The position numbers and the translations under genes were made by a program. Under the pieces are notes generated by a model. That model did not search any database and had not been told where the DNA came from. It saw nothing but the letters and a program-made list of their open reading frames with translations. Below are positions 41,183-50,441 of a stretch of 64,000 nucleotides of DNA, piece after piece (positions within the stretch are counted from its first letter, which is position 1; every line of letters starts with the position of its first letter). Source of the DNA: Streptomyces sp. R41 (GTDB lineage: Bacteria; Actinomycetota; Actinomycetes; Streptomycetales; Streptomycetaceae). The stretch covers positions 1,178,001 through 1,242,000 of the forward strand of contig NZ_CP163443.1 of assembly GCF_041053055.1 (NCBI RefSeq), in the 5' to 3' direction.

Positions 41183-42411
41183 CCGGCATCCTTTCGTTCC
41201 TCCCCGACGGACAGCCCGGCCTGCTCACCGTCCCGCCCGGCGGCGAGGATCTCGCCCACTACCTCGCGGCCGGCGGCTATGCGCCCGTGCCCGCGCCCGG
41301 CACGTTGCTCGGCCGGGTGGCCGTGACGGAACTGCGCGGCCGCGGCGGCGCCGGCTTCCCCACCGCCGTCAAGCTCCGCGCCGTCCGCGACGCCCCCGGC
41401 CGGCCCGTCGTCGTCGCCAACGGCGAGGAGGGCGAGCCGGGCTCCGTCAAGGACCGCTGGCTGCTGCGGCACCGCCCCCACCTGGTGCTGGACGGCGTAC
41501 GGCTGGCGGCGGCGATGACCGGAGCGGGACGCGGCTGTGTCTATGTGTCGGACGTCCGCGCCGAGCAGGCCGTCCGCCGGGCCCTCGCCGAGCGGACTCC
41601 CGACCTCCGCGTGGATGTCGTACGCACCGATCACACGTACGTGGCAGGGGAAGAGACCGCGGTCGTACGCCGTATCGACGGCGGCCCTGCGCTGCCCACG
41701 GCCAAACCGCCGCGCCCCTTCGAAAGCGGGGTGGGGGGCGCGCCCACTCTGGTCGCCAACGTGGAGACCCTGGCCCGCATCGCCGTGCTGCACTCCCGCC
41801 CCGACGCCGCGGCCGCGATCGCCGACACCCACCTCGTCACCCTCTCGGGGACGGCGGGCGAGCCGGCACTGGTCGAGGCGCCCGCGGGCACGTATCTGAA
41901 GACTCTCGCCGATCTGTGCGGCCATGGCAGGGCCGAAGCGGTCCTGCTGGGCGGGCTGTTCGGCGGGCTGCACGGGGCGGGCTGGACGGACCTCCGGCTC
42001 GACCACGACGGGCTGGCCGCGGCGGGCGGCGCGCTCGGCTGCGGAGCCCTGTACTTCCTGCACCCCCAGGACTGCCCGGTGGCCGTGGCCGCCGGCGCGG
42101 CCGGGTACCTCGCCGCCCAGAGTGCCCGGCAGTGCGGGGTGTGCGTCTCGGGCACCGGGGCGCTGGCCGGGACGCTCGCGGCGGTGGCGCGCGGCGAGGC
42201 CGGCGACGACGGCACCGCCAAGCTGCTCCGCTGGTCGCGGCAACTGCCCGGCCGCGGTGCCTGCGGACTCCTCGACGCCGCGGCGCGCATCGCCGCCACC
42301 CTCATCGCGCACTTCCCGGACCGGGTCGAGGGCCACCGGGACACCGCCTGCCCCGCCTGCGGCGACGCGGCACCGCACGACGGACGCCGCTTCGCGGTGG
42401 CCGTCCCCTGA
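41179..42411 (+). CDS. NuoF-like flavoprotein (NADH:ferredoxin reductase candidate)
   Basis: 410 residues. The FMN/NADH-binding block GRGGAGFPTAVKL and VVANGEEGEPGSVKDRW is that of the complex I 51-kDa subunit, followed by an SLBB-like domain and a C-terminal region where a [4Fe-4S] cluster is expected. There the usual CxxCxxC reads QCGVCVSG, so the third cysteine is missing, although a later cysteine (GACGLLDAA) and a CPAC pair near the end remain. Cluster binding may be altered. With the ferredoxin 56 nt downstream it probably passes electrons from NADH to the Rieske oxygenase. Confidence 0.8.
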   Translation: MTGILSFLPDGQPGLLTVPPGGEDLAHYLAAGGYAPVPAPGTLLGRVAVTELRGRGGAGFPTAVKLRAVRDAPGRPVVVANGEEGEPGSVKDRWLLRHRPHLVLDGVRLAAAMTGAGRGCVYVSDVRAEQAVRRALAERTPDLRVDVVRTDHTYVAGEETAVVRRIDGGPALPTAKPPRPFESGVGGAPTLVANVETLARIAVLHSRPDAAAAIADTHLVTLSGTAGEPALVEAPAGTYLKTLADLCGHGRAEAVLLGGLFGGLHGAGWTDLRLDHDGLAAAGGALGCGALYFLHPQDCPVAVAAGAAGYLAAQSARQCGVCVSGTGALAGTLAAVARGEAGDDGTAKLLRWSRQLPGRGACGLLDAAARIAATLIAHFPDRVEGHRDTACPACGDAAPHDGRRFAVAVP

Positions 42412-42467
42412 CCTCCACGTGAAACCCGCACCCACATCCGTCACCGGGTCGTCGAAAGGACCACGTC

Positions 42468-42659
42468 ATGAAACTCCTGCTGGACCCCACCCGCTGCCAG
42501 GGCTACGGCCTGTGCCAGGAACCCGCGCCCGAGCTCGTCGACCTCGACGAGTGGGGCTACGCCCAGCCGCGCGGGACCACGGTCCCCGACGGCGGCGCGG
42601 AAGCGGCCGCCGCGGCCGTCGCCGCCTGCCCCAACTCCGCCCTGCGGCTGGTGAAGTGA
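42468..42659 (+). CDS. Small ferredoxin, [3Fe-4S] type
   Basis: 63 residues. The cysteines are in TRCQGYGLC (C10 and C16) and ACPNSAL near the end. The three-cysteine C-x5-C...CP pattern is that of the small [3Fe-4S] ferredoxins that serve P450s and other oxygenases in actinomycetes. It sits between the NuoF-like flavoprotein and an acyl-CoA synthetase, the next start being one base after its stop. No P450 gene is in the window, so the Rieske oxygenase is the natural electron acceptor. Confidence 0.88.
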   Translation: MKLLLDPTRCQGYGLCQEPAPELVDLDEWGYAQPRGTTVPDGGAEAAAAAVAACPNSALRLVK

Positions 42660-42660
42660 C

Positions 42661-44712
42661 ATGGGACGCGACCTGTCGGCGCTCTTCGACCCCGTCTCCG
42701 TGGCCGTCGTGGGCGCGAGCGACGATCCCGCCAAGTACGGCCACGCCATCGCCGCCCAGGCCGTCCGGGCGAACGGTCGCCGCCCCGTCCACCTGGTCAA
42801 CCGGCGCGGCGGGACGGTCCTCGGGCGCACCGCCACACCCAGCCTCCGGGCGATCGGCGAGCCCGTCGACCTGGCGGTCGTCTCGGTGCCCGCGGCCGGC
42901 TTCGAGGCAGCGGTCGACGAAGCCCTGGAGTGCGGGGCACGCGCGATCGTCGCCATCACCGCCGGGTTCGCGGAGACCGGAGCCGCCGGACGGGCACGCC
43001 AACACGCCGTCGCGGAACGCGTGCGCGCCGCCGGCGCCGTGATGGTCGGCCCCAACTGCCTGGGCCTCGCGGACAACACCACCGACCTCTTCCTGGCCTC
43101 GGACACCTTCACGCCGGGCGGCGTGGCCCTGCTCAGCCAGAGCGGGAACCTCGCCCTCGAACTGCAGCTCCGGTTCCACCCGCACGGCCTGGGCTTCTCC
43201 CGCTTCGTCTCCCTCGGCAACCAGGCCGACGTCACCCTCGTCGACCTGCTCGCCGACTGCGCCCGGCACGAGGGCACCCGGGCCATCGCGGTCTACGCCG
43301 AGGACTTCGCCGACGGACGCGCCTTCGCCGAAGCCGCCTCGGTCGCCGGGAAGCCGGTGGTCCTGCTCACCGCCGGACGCGGCGACGCCTCCGCGCGCAG
43401 CGCCCAGTCGCACACCGGCGCTCTGACCACGTCCGCCGACGTCGTCGCCGCCGCGTGCCGCGACGCCGGGGTCGAACTCGTCGCCACGCCACGCGAACTC
43501 ACCGTCGTCCTCGCGTCGTTGGCGGGCGGACGCCGGGCCGCCGGCCGCCGGGTCGCCGTGCTCACCGACGGCGGCGGTCACGGAGTCATCGCCGCCGACG
43601 CCGTCGAGGCGGCCGGGCTGGCCGTGCCCGAACTCGAGCCGCCGACCCAGCTGCTCCTGCGGGAGGCACTGTGGGAGCAGTCGGCCGTCGGCAACCCGGT
43701 GGACCTGGCGGGCATGGGCGAGCAGGCCCCCGGCTCGTACGCCGAGACCGTCGCCGCGCTGCTGGCGGCCGAGGAGACGGACGCCGTGCTGATGACCGGC
43801 TACTTCGGTGGCTACGCGGCGGCGGGCGGGCTCGGCGGGGGCGGGGCCACGCTGGCGGAAGGAGAGCAGGAGGCCGCCCGTCTCATCGCCGCCCACCACC
43901 GAGTCACCGCCAAGCCACTGGTGGTCCAGTCGATGTACCCGCACTCCCCCAGTTGCCGCATCCTCATCTCGGCCGGCATCCCCGTGTTCGGCGCGACCGA
44001 GGACGCGGCGCGCGCACTCGCCGCGACGGCGCCGACCGCCTACGACATCGGTCTCACGCCCCTCCCGCGCGCCGCCGGGCCGCTGCGGGAGTCCGGCTAC
44101 CTCGAGACCCGCCGGGCGCTCGAAGCCGCCGGGCTCCCCTTCCCCGCCGCGCGCGAAGTCCGCGACGAAGGCGAACTGCTCGCGGCCACACGCGAGTTCG
44201 CCGGCCCCTACGTACTCAAGGCCCTGCACCTGCTGCACAAGTCGGACGCCGGTGGTGTGGCGCTGGGCCTGGCCGACCCCGACGAACTGCTCGCCGCCTT
44301 CCGCGAGATGAACGCACGGCTGGGCGCGCCCGCCTACTCGGTGGAGGCCATGGCGGACCTCTCCGACGGAGTCGAGCTGATCGTCGGCGTCGACCGCGAC
44401 CCGCGCTTCGGGCCGGTCGCCATGGTGGGCCTGGGCGGAGTACTGGCCGAGCCGCTGCGCGACGTCATGTTCACCCTGGCTCCCGTGCCGGCCGACCGTG
44501 CCCTGCGGCTGCTGCGGGAGTTGCGCACCGCCGCCCTGCTGGACGGCGTACGCGGCCGGCCGGCCGTCGACGTGACCGCGGCGGCCAGGGCGATCGAGAC
44601 CGTCACCGCGTTCGCCGCCGCCCACCCCGAGATCGCCGAACTCGAGGTCAACCCCCTGCTCGTGCGACCCACCGGAGTCCTCGCCCTGGACTCCCGCGCC
44701 GTACTGGCCTGA
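42661..44712 (+). CDS. ADP-forming acyl-CoA synthetase, fused alpha and beta
   Basis: 683 residues. The N-terminal CoA-binding domain (FDPVSVAVVGASDDPAKYG) is followed by succinyl-CoA-synthetase-like domains with the phosphohistidine in SHTGALTT near residue 255. The C-terminal ATP-grasp portion has GPYVLKALHLLHKSDAGGVALG. Both halves are in one chain, the usual actinobacterial arrangement. It activates a carboxylic acid to its CoA thioester with ATP, giving ADP and phosphate, or the reverse. It sits before two acyl-CoA dehydrogenases, so it may activate the acid made by oxidation of the imported compound. Confidence 0.9.
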   Translation: MGRDLSALFDPVSVAVVGASDDPAKYGHAIAAQAVRANGRRPVHLVNRRGGTVLGRTATPSLRAIGEPVDLAVVSVPAAGFEAAVDEALECGARAIVAITAGFAETGAAGRARQHAVAERVRAAGAVMVGPNCLGLADNTTDLFLASDTFTPGGVALLSQSGNLALELQLRFHPHGLGFSRFVSLGNQADVTLVDLLADCARHEGTRAIAVYAEDFADGRAFAEAASVAGKPVVLLTAGRGDASARSAQSHTGALTTSADVVAAACRDAGVELVATPRELTVVLASLAGGRRAAGRRVAVLTDGGGHGVIAADAVEAAGLAVPELEPPTQLLLREALWEQSAVGNPVDLAGMGEQAPGSYAETVAALLAAEETDAVLMTGYFGGYAAAGGLGGGGATLAEGEQEAARLIAAHHRVTAKPLVVQSMYPHSPSCRILISAGIPVFGATEDAARALAATAPTAYDIGLTPLPRAAGPLRESGYLETRRALEAAGLPFPAAREVRDEGELLAATREFAGPYVLKALHLLHKSDAGGVALGLADPDELLAAFREMNARLGAPAYSVEAMADLSDGVELIVGVDRDPRFGPVAMVGLGGVLAEPLRDVMFTLAPVPADRALRLLRELRTAALLDGVRGRPAVDVTAAARAIETVTAFAAAHPEIAELEVNPLLVRPTGVLALDSRAVLA

Positions 44713-44753
44713 CACCCGCCCCACCCGCCGTCCCCGTACCGAAGAGGTCCCCC

Positions 44754-45926
44754 ATGGACATGCGCTACACCCCTGAACAGGCCCGCCTGAAGCGGCGCGC
44801 GGCCGACTACGCCCGGCTGCTCATGCGTTACGAGGAACAAGCCGAGGAGGCCGGCGGCCCCCTCCCGCAGGAGACCGTCGCCGAACTGACGCGTGCCGCG
44901 ATGGACGCGGGCGTCTACGCCATCAACATGCCCGCCGAGTGGGGCGGCGCCGGGCTCAGTCTGCTCGACCAGGTCATCGTCGAGGAGGAGTTCGGCAAGG
45001 TCACCAACTGCCTGTGGGACATCCCCTGGCGGCCCGCCAACGTCCTGGCCCAGGGCGACGAGCGTCAGCGCGAGAAGTATCTGCTGCCCGTCATCCGCGG
45101 CGAGAGGTTCGACGCGTTCGCCGTCACCGAGCCGGGCGCCGGGTCCGACCCCGCCTCCGGCACGTCGACCGCCACCCGGACCGACGGCGGCTGGCTGCTC
45201 AACGGCGAGAAATGGTTCGTCACCTGCGGCGACATCGCCGACTTCCTGCTCGTCCAGGCGGACGCCGGGCCCGAGCGGCTGCCCACGCTGTTCTTCGTCG
45301 ACAGAGCCGCCCCGGGCGTGGCGATGACACGGGTGCCCCGCTTCATGCACTCCGCGGTCAACGGGCACCCCGAGTTCACCTTCACCGATGTCTTCGTCGC
45401 CGACCAGGACGTGCTCGGCGGCGTCGGCAACGGCTACGAGCTCACCAAGCAATGGTTCACCGACGAGCGCCTCATGATCGCGGCCCGCACGGTGGGCGCC
45501 GCCGAGCGCGCCCTTCAGCTCGCCCGCGACTGGGCCGTGGAACGCCAGCAGTTCGGCGCCCCCATCGCCTCGTACCAGCTGATCCAGGGCATGCTCGCCG
45601 ACTGCGCCGTCGACATCGCGGTCAACCGCGCCTACACCCACCAGGTCGCGTGGGAGGCCGACCAGCCGCACACCGACCGCAAGACCCTGCACGCCAAGGC
45701 CTCCACCGCCAAGCTCGCCGCCAGCGAGGCGGCGGGGCGGGTCGCCGACCGGTGCCTGCAGATCTTCGGCGGCCGCGGCTACGACCGCACCTGTCCAGTC
45801 GAGCGCATGTACCGCGAACTGCGCGTCGACCGGATCTGGGAGGGCACCTCCGAGATCCAGCGACTGATCATCGCCAACGAGCTCGTCAAACGCGGCACCC
45901 GCGCCCTGGCGCTGCCGACCCCGTGA
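44754..45926 (+). CDS. Acyl-CoA dehydrogenase (first of a tandem pair)
   Basis: 390 residues; ATG 44754 follows a GAAGAGG site. FAD- and substrate-binding features are intact: FAVTEPGAGSDPASGTSTAT, the NGEKWFVTCGD strand, QIFGGRGYDR, and the catalytic glutamate in RIWEGTSEIQRLII. It introduces an alpha-beta double bond into an acyl-CoA and reduces an electron-transfer flavoprotein, whose genes are not in the window. It closely resembles the next protein throughout and is a recent duplication with diverged substrate pocket. Confidence 0.92.
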   Translation: MDMRYTPEQARLKRRAADYARLLMRYEEQAEEAGGPLPQETVAELTRAAMDAGVYAINMPAEWGGAGLSLLDQVIVEEEFGKVTNCLWDIPWRPANVLAQGDERQREKYLLPVIRGERFDAFAVTEPGAGSDPASGTSTATRTDGGWLLNGEKWFVTCGDIADFLLVQADAGPERLPTLFFVDRAAPGVAMTRVPRFMHSAVNGHPEFTFTDVFVADQDVLGGVGNGYELTKQWFTDERLMIAARTVGAAERALQLARDWAVERQQFGAPIASYQLIQGMLADCAVDIAVNRAYTHQVAWEADQPHTDRKTLHAKASTAKLAASEAAGRVADRCLQIFGGRGYDRTCPVERMYRELRVDRIWEGTSEIQRLIIANELVKRGTRALALPTP

Positions 45927-45967
45927 CCCCCGCGCCACCCACACATCACCGAGCAGCGAGGACTTCC

Positions 45968-47143
45968 ATGGACTTCCGCCTCACCCCGCGCCAGGTCCGG
46001 CTCAAGGCCGACGCGCGTGCCCTCACCGACTTCATCACCCCCTACGAGCTCCCGTGCGAGGAGGGCAACGGCCTGCCCGAGAGCGCGCACGCCAAGATCC
46101 GCGACGCGGTGCTCGACGCCGGGCTGCAGGCCGTCAACATGCCCGCCGAGTGGGGCGGCGCCGGCCTCACCATCGCCGAACAGGTCACCGTGCAGGAGGA
46201 GTTGGGACGGCTCACCGGCGCCCTGTGGGACATGGTCTGGCGGCCGGCCAACGCGCTGCGCCACTGCACGCCCGAGCAGCGCGAGCGCTTCCTGATCCCG
46301 GTGATCAGGGGCGAGCGCCGGGACTGCTACGCGGTGACCGAGCCGGGCGCCGGCTCGGACCCGCGGAACCTGGCCACCACGGCGACGAAGAACGACCGCG
46401 GCTGGGTCCTGAACGGCGAGAAGTGGTTCGTGACCGTCGGCGACCACGCCGACTTCATGATCGTCCTCGCCGCGGCGGGAGCGAACCGCGCGCCGACGCT
46501 GTTCCTCGTCGACAAGGACGCACCCGGCATCGAGATGACGCGCGTACCGCGCTTCATGCACACCTTCGTCTACGAGCACCCCGAGTTCACCTTCACCGAT
46601 GTGCAGGTCGGCGAGGACGCCGTGCTCGGCGGCATCGGCGAGGGCCACGACATCACGCGCTCGTGGTTCACCGAGGAGCGCCTGATGATCGCGGCGCGCA
46701 CCATCGGGGCGGCGGAGCGGGCCCTGGAACTGTCCCGGGACTGGGCCGTGGAACGCGAACAGTTCGGGGCGCCCATCGCCACCTACCAACTGGTGCAGGG
46801 CATGCTCGCCGACTGCGCCGTGGACATCGCGGTCAACCGCGCCTACACCCACCAGGTGGCGTGGGAGGTGGACCAGGCCTCGCCCGAGGACCGCAAGACC
46901 GTGCATGCCAAGGCATCCATCGCCAAGCTCGCCGCCAGCGAGGCCTCGGGCCGGGTGATCGACCGCTGTCTCCAGATCCACGGCGGCCGGGGCTACGACC
47001 GGTCGTACGCCGTTGAGCGGCTCTACCGCGAGCTGCGGGTGGACCGCATCTGGGAGGGCACCTCCGAGATCCAGCGACTGATCATCGCCAACGAGCTCGT
47101 CAAGCGGGGGTCGGGGGTCCTGGACCTGCCCGTCACCCGGTGA
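45968..47143 (+). CDS. Acyl-CoA dehydrogenase (second of a tandem pair)
   Basis: 391 residues, ATG 45968. It has the same domain plan as the preceding gene, with YAVTEPGAGSDPRNLATTAT, NGEKWFVTVGD, QIHGGRGYDR and the catalytic glutamate in RIWEGTSEIQRLII. The last 60 nt of the shared C-terminal segment are nearly identical to the first copy. The two could form a heteromer, as some actinobacterial acyl-CoA dehydrogenases for bulky substrates do, or act on different chain lengths. Confidence 0.92.
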   Translation: MDFRLTPRQVRLKADARALTDFITPYELPCEEGNGLPESAHAKIRDAVLDAGLQAVNMPAEWGGAGLTIAEQVTVQEELGRLTGALWDMVWRPANALRHCTPEQRERFLIPVIRGERRDCYAVTEPGAGSDPRNLATTATKNDRGWVLNGEKWFVTVGDHADFMIVLAAAGANRAPTLFLVDKDAPGIEMTRVPRFMHTFVYEHPEFTFTDVQVGEDAVLGGIGEGHDITRSWFTEERLMIAARTIGAAERALELSRDWAVEREQFGAPIATYQLVQGMLADCAVDIAVNRAYTHQVAWEVDQASPEDRKTVHAKASIAKLAASEASGRVIDRCLQIHGGRGYDRSYAVERLYRELRVDRIWEGTSEIQRLIIANELVKRGSGVLDLPVTR

Positions 47144-47235
47144 CGGTGCCGGGGCCTGCGCGGCCCCGGTCCAGCCCGTCCCGTAGCAGGCCGCTGCCCG
47201 GGGCGCGGACGGATCCGAGACGAAGAGGAGAACCA

Positions 47236-48138
47236 ATGGGCGCCATCGGGCGGCTCGGAGTAGTGGGCTGCGGTCTCATGGGCGCGGGCATCGCCGAGGT
47301 CGGCGCGCGGGCCGGAGTGCCGGTGACGGTCGTGGAGCGCGACGCGGGGGCGGCGCGGGCGGGCCGCGGGCGCATCGTCCGCTCGCTGGACCGGGCCGTC
47401 GCGCACGGCAGGCTCACGGCCGAACGGCGTGCGGCGGCCCTGGGCCTGATCACGGTGGTCGAACAGATCGAGGCCCTGCACGACTGTGACCTGGTCATCG
47501 AGGCCGTCGCGGAGGACGTGCGGGTCAAACTCGACCTGTTCAAACGGCTGGACTGCGTGGTCAGCGCGCCGGAGGCCATCCTCGCCACCAACACCTCCTC
47601 GATCCCGGTCATCCGGCTGGCCGCCGCGACCTCGCGGCCCGGCCAGGTCGTCGGCGTGCACTTTTTCAACCCGGTTCCGGTGCTGCGGCTGGTCGAGGTC
47701 GTGCCGTCACTGCTGACGTCGGCGGACACCACGGCACGCGCCGGCGCCTTCGTCGTCGGCGTGCTCGGCAAAGAGGTCGTGCATGCCCAGGACCGGGCCG
47801 GCTTCGTCGTGAACGCGCTGCTCGTGCCCTATCTGCTGGCCGCGGTCCGCATGGTGGAGTCGGGCGCCGCGACCGTGGAGGACATCGATCGCGGCATGGT
47901 CCTGGGCTGCGCCCACCCGCTCGGTCCGCTCGCTCTGACCGACCTGATCGGCCTGGACACCACGCGGGCCATCGCCGAGTCTCTGTACGCCGAGTTCAGG
48001 GAGCCGCTGTACTCCCCGCCGCCCCTGCTGTCCCGCATGGTGGAGGCGGGCCTGCTCGGCCGGAAGTCCGGCCGGGGCTTCTACCCTTACCCGGAACGGG
48101 GACCGAGCGAGGCGGCGGCACCGGTGACCCGGCAGTGA
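47236..48138 (+). CDS. 3-Hydroxyacyl-CoA dehydrogenase
   Basis: 300 residues; ATG 47236 has GAAGAGGAG upstream. The Rossmann start GVVGCGLMGAGIAEVGARAG, TNTSSIPVI and HFFNPVPVLRLVEVVP are the family signatures, followed by the C-terminal helical dimerisation domain (HPLGPLALTDLIGLDT). It oxidises a 3-hydroxyacyl-CoA with NAD. No enoyl-CoA hydratase or thiolase gene is nearby, so the pathway relies on enzymes encoded elsewhere or acts on an unusual intermediate. Confidence 0.92.
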   Translation: MGAIGRLGVVGCGLMGAGIAEVGARAGVPVTVVERDAGAARAGRGRIVRSLDRAVAHGRLTAERRAAALGLITVVEQIEALHDCDLVIEAVAEDVRVKLDLFKRLDCVVSAPEAILATNTSSIPVIRLAAATSRPGQVVGVHFFNPVPVLRLVEVVPSLLTSADTTARAGAFVVGVLGKEVVHAQDRAGFVVNALLVPYLLAAVRMVESGAATVEDIDRGMVLGCAHPLGPLALTDLIGLDTTRAIAESLYAEFREPLYSPPPLLSRMVEAGLLGRKSGRGFYPYPERGPSEAAAPVTRQ

Positions 48139-48185
48139 GAGAAAATGGTGGCGGCGTACAGCCGCCGGACGAGGGGAGTCGCAGG

Positions 48186-48797
48186 GTGTCAACCAAGGTG
48201 CGCACGGCGGACACGCGCGAGCGCATCCTGACCGCCGCGTGCGAGGTCATCGCCGAGACCGGTTTCGAGAAGATCCGGATGCGGATGGTCGCCGAGCGGG
48301 CCGGGGTGTCGACGGCGCTGCTGCACTACCACTTCGACACACGCGAAAAGCTCTTCACCGAGGCGATGACCCATTCCTTCGCCAACACGGCCGTCGACGT
48401 GGGGCGCGACGCGGAGTCCGTGCCGGCCGCCGTCACCCTCGCCCGCATTCTCCGCAGCCTGCTGCCGACGGACCCCCAACTGCACCAGGACTGGCGGCTG
48501 TGGCAGGAGCTGTGGGTACGAGCGCTGCGCGACGAGACGACACGGCAGTTCGCGGTGGACCTGTACGCCCAACTCCACGAGTGGGTGGCCGACGCGGTGC
48601 GGCGCGGCATCGCGTCCGGTGAGTTCACCCCGACCGACGTGGACGAACTCAGTACGCTCCTCCTCTCCCTGAGCGACGGCTACGGAATCCGGCTGATGCT
48701 GCGCGATCCCACCGTCACCCTGGAGACGGCCCTCACGGCCATCTGGCGCCACTGCTCCGCCGCGCTCGGCCTGCCCGACACGATCCCGGAGGCCTGA
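48186..48797 (+). CDS. TetR-family repressor
   Basis: 203 residues; GTG 48186 lies eight bases after GAGGGGAG. The N-terminal helix-turn-helix is intact (RERILTAACEVIAETGFEKI, then AERAGVSTALLHYHF), and the C-terminal domain resembles TetR_C_6 (BetI-like) repressors of amine and betaine catabolism, which fits the neighbourhood. It is the last gene of the rightward operon before a palindromic terminator and is the likely reader of the two TGACTAA palindromes at 40350-40427. Confidence 0.9.
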   Translation: MSTKVRTADTRERILTAACEVIAETGFEKIRMRMVAERAGVSTALLHYHFDTREKLFTEAMTHSFANTAVDVGRDAESVPAAVTLARILRSLLPTDPQLHQDWRLWQELWVRALRDETTRQFAVDLYAQLHEWVADAVRRGIASGEFTPTDVDELSTLLLSLSDGYGIRLMLRDPTVTLETALTAIWRHCSAALGLPDTIPEA

Positions 48798-48804
48798 ACC
48801 CACG

Positions 48805-48822
48805 CGGGCGGACGTCCGCCCG
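48805..48822. terminator. 18-bp palindrome after the TetR gene
   Basis: CGGGCGGACGTCCGCCCG is fully self-complementary and begins eight bases after the TetR stop. It is a likely terminator of the rightward operon, separating it from the MHS transporter. Confidence 0.6.
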
Positions 48823-48992
48823 TCATGCCCTGTTCCGGTACGGCTCCGGAGAGCGCCCGAACGGAGGCATGGGGGCTGCACGCACACCCCGCCCTTGAAC
48901 TATGTTGTCCCAGCACATGTGCGCCTGACCTGTGTCTTCCTACGGTGTGCCGACACGTACCCGTCCCCACCGACCACGAGGAAGTGGCGCAC

Positions 48993-50387
48993 ATGGCCTC
49001 CGCAGCAACCGCTCCCCCACCACCCGCCAGCCTCAAGCGCATCGTCGTCGCGAGCCTCATCGGCACCACCATCGAGTGGTACGACTTCTTCCTCTACGGC
49101 TCCGCCGCTGCCCTCGTCTTCAACAAACTGTTCTTCCCGGACTACGACCCGCTCGTCGGCACGCTGCTGTCGTTCCTGACGTACGCGGTGGGCTTCGCGG
49201 CCCGGCCACTGGGTGCGCTCGTCTTCGGGCACTACGGAGACCGGCTCGGCCGCAAGAAGCTGCTGGTGCTGAGCCTGCTGCTGATGGGTGGGGCGACGTT
49301 CGCGATCGGCCTGCTCCCCTCGTACGCGACCATCGGCGTGGCCGCCCCTGTACTGCTCACCGTGCTGCGTCTGGTGCAGGGCTTCGCGCTGGGTGGCGAG
49401 TGGGGCGGCGCCGTCCTCCTGGTGTCCGAGCACGGCGACGCCAAGCGGCGCGGGTTCTGGGCCTCGTGGCCGCAGACCGGGGCGCCCGCGGGGCAGCTCC
49501 TGGCGACCGGAGTGCTCTCGCTGCTGACGGCCACGCTGTCGGACGACGCTTTCGGCTCCTGGGGCTGGCGCATCCCGTTCCTGCTCTCCGGCGTCCTGGT
49601 GATCGTCGGTTTGTGGATACGTCTGTCTGTCGATGAATCGCCCGTGTTCAAGCAGGCGTTGGCGCAGGCCAAGGCTCGCGCGGCGACACGGGACGGGCAG
49701 GCCGCGGAGGCCGAGAAGCTGCCACTGGTCTCCGTGCTGCGCCACCACTGGCGTGATGTGCTCGTCGCGATGGGCGCCCGCATGGCGGAGAACATCAGCT
49801 ACTACGTGATCACCGCCTTCATCCTCGTGTACGCCACCACGTCGGCCGGCGTCTCCAAGCAGACGGCGCTCAACGCGGTGCTCATCGCGTCCGCCGTGCA
49901 CTTCGCCGTCATTCCGGCCTGGGGCGCGCTCTCGGACCGGATCGGCCGCCGGCCCGTCTATCTGCTGGGCGCCGCCGGAGTCGGCCTGTGGATGTTCCCG
50001 TTCTTCTCCCTCATCGACACCGGCGGCTTCGGGAACATGGTGCTCGCCGTCACCGTCGGCCTGGTCCTGCACGGCGCGATGTACGCACCCCAAGCCGCCT
50101 TCTTCTCCGAGATGTTCGCGACCCGGATGCGCTACTCGGGTGCCTCCATCGGCGCCCAGTTCGCCTCGGTCGCGGCGGGCGCACCCGCACCGCTCATCGC
50201 GACCGCCCTGCTGTCCGACTACGGCAGCTCCACACCGATCGCCCTGTACGTGATCGCGGCGGCCGTCCTGACACTGATCGCGGTGGGAGCCGCCAAGGAG
50301 ACACGCCACCGCGACCTGGCCGAGGTCGAGACCCCGACCGACGACCGGCCGGCGACGGCCCCGACGGCGGACGCGCGCACTGCCTGA
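48993..50387 (+). CDS. MHS-family (metabolite:H+ symporter) MFS importer
   Basis: 464 residues; ATG 48993 follows GAGGAAG. The MHS hallmark IGTTIEWYDFFLYGSAAALV starts the first helix, with GALVFGHYGDRLGRKK as the loop between helices 2 and 3, and about 12 transmembrane segments follow. Relatives (ProP, ShiA, KgtP) import zwitterions and carboxylates with protons. At the end of the catabolic island, it likely brings in the betaine or acid that the oxygenase and acyl-CoA enzymes degrade. Confidence 0.9.
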   Translation: MASAATAPPPPASLKRIVVASLIGTTIEWYDFFLYGSAAALVFNKLFFPDYDPLVGTLLSFLTYAVGFAARPLGALVFGHYGDRLGRKKLLVLSLLLMGGATFAIGLLPSYATIGVAAPVLLTVLRLVQGFALGGEWGGAVLLVSEHGDAKRRGFWASWPQTGAPAGQLLATGVLSLLTATLSDDAFGSWGWRIPFLLSGVLVIVGLWIRLSVDESPVFKQALAQAKARAATRDGQAAEAEKLPLVSVLRHHWRDVLVAMGARMAENISYYVITAFILVYATTSAGVSKQTALNAVLIASAVHFAVIPAWGALSDRIGRRPVYLLGAAGVGLWMFPFFSLIDTGGFGNMVLAVTVGLVLHGAMYAPQAAFFSEMFATRMRYSGASIGAQFASVAAGAPAPLIATALLSDYGSSTPIALYVIAAAVLTLIAVGAAKETRHRDLAEVETPTDDRPATAPTADARTA

Positions 50388-50441
50388 CCTCCTGATCCCC
50401 ACCTCGTCCTGGCCCCCGTACGCGGATGACGCGTGCGGGGG

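Noticed and set aside
42930..44750. Long Arg-rich frame continuous with the first acyl-CoA dehydrogenase
   Set aside because: It overlaps the acyl-CoA synthetase in another frame; the dehydrogenase has its own ribosome binding site and start at 44754.
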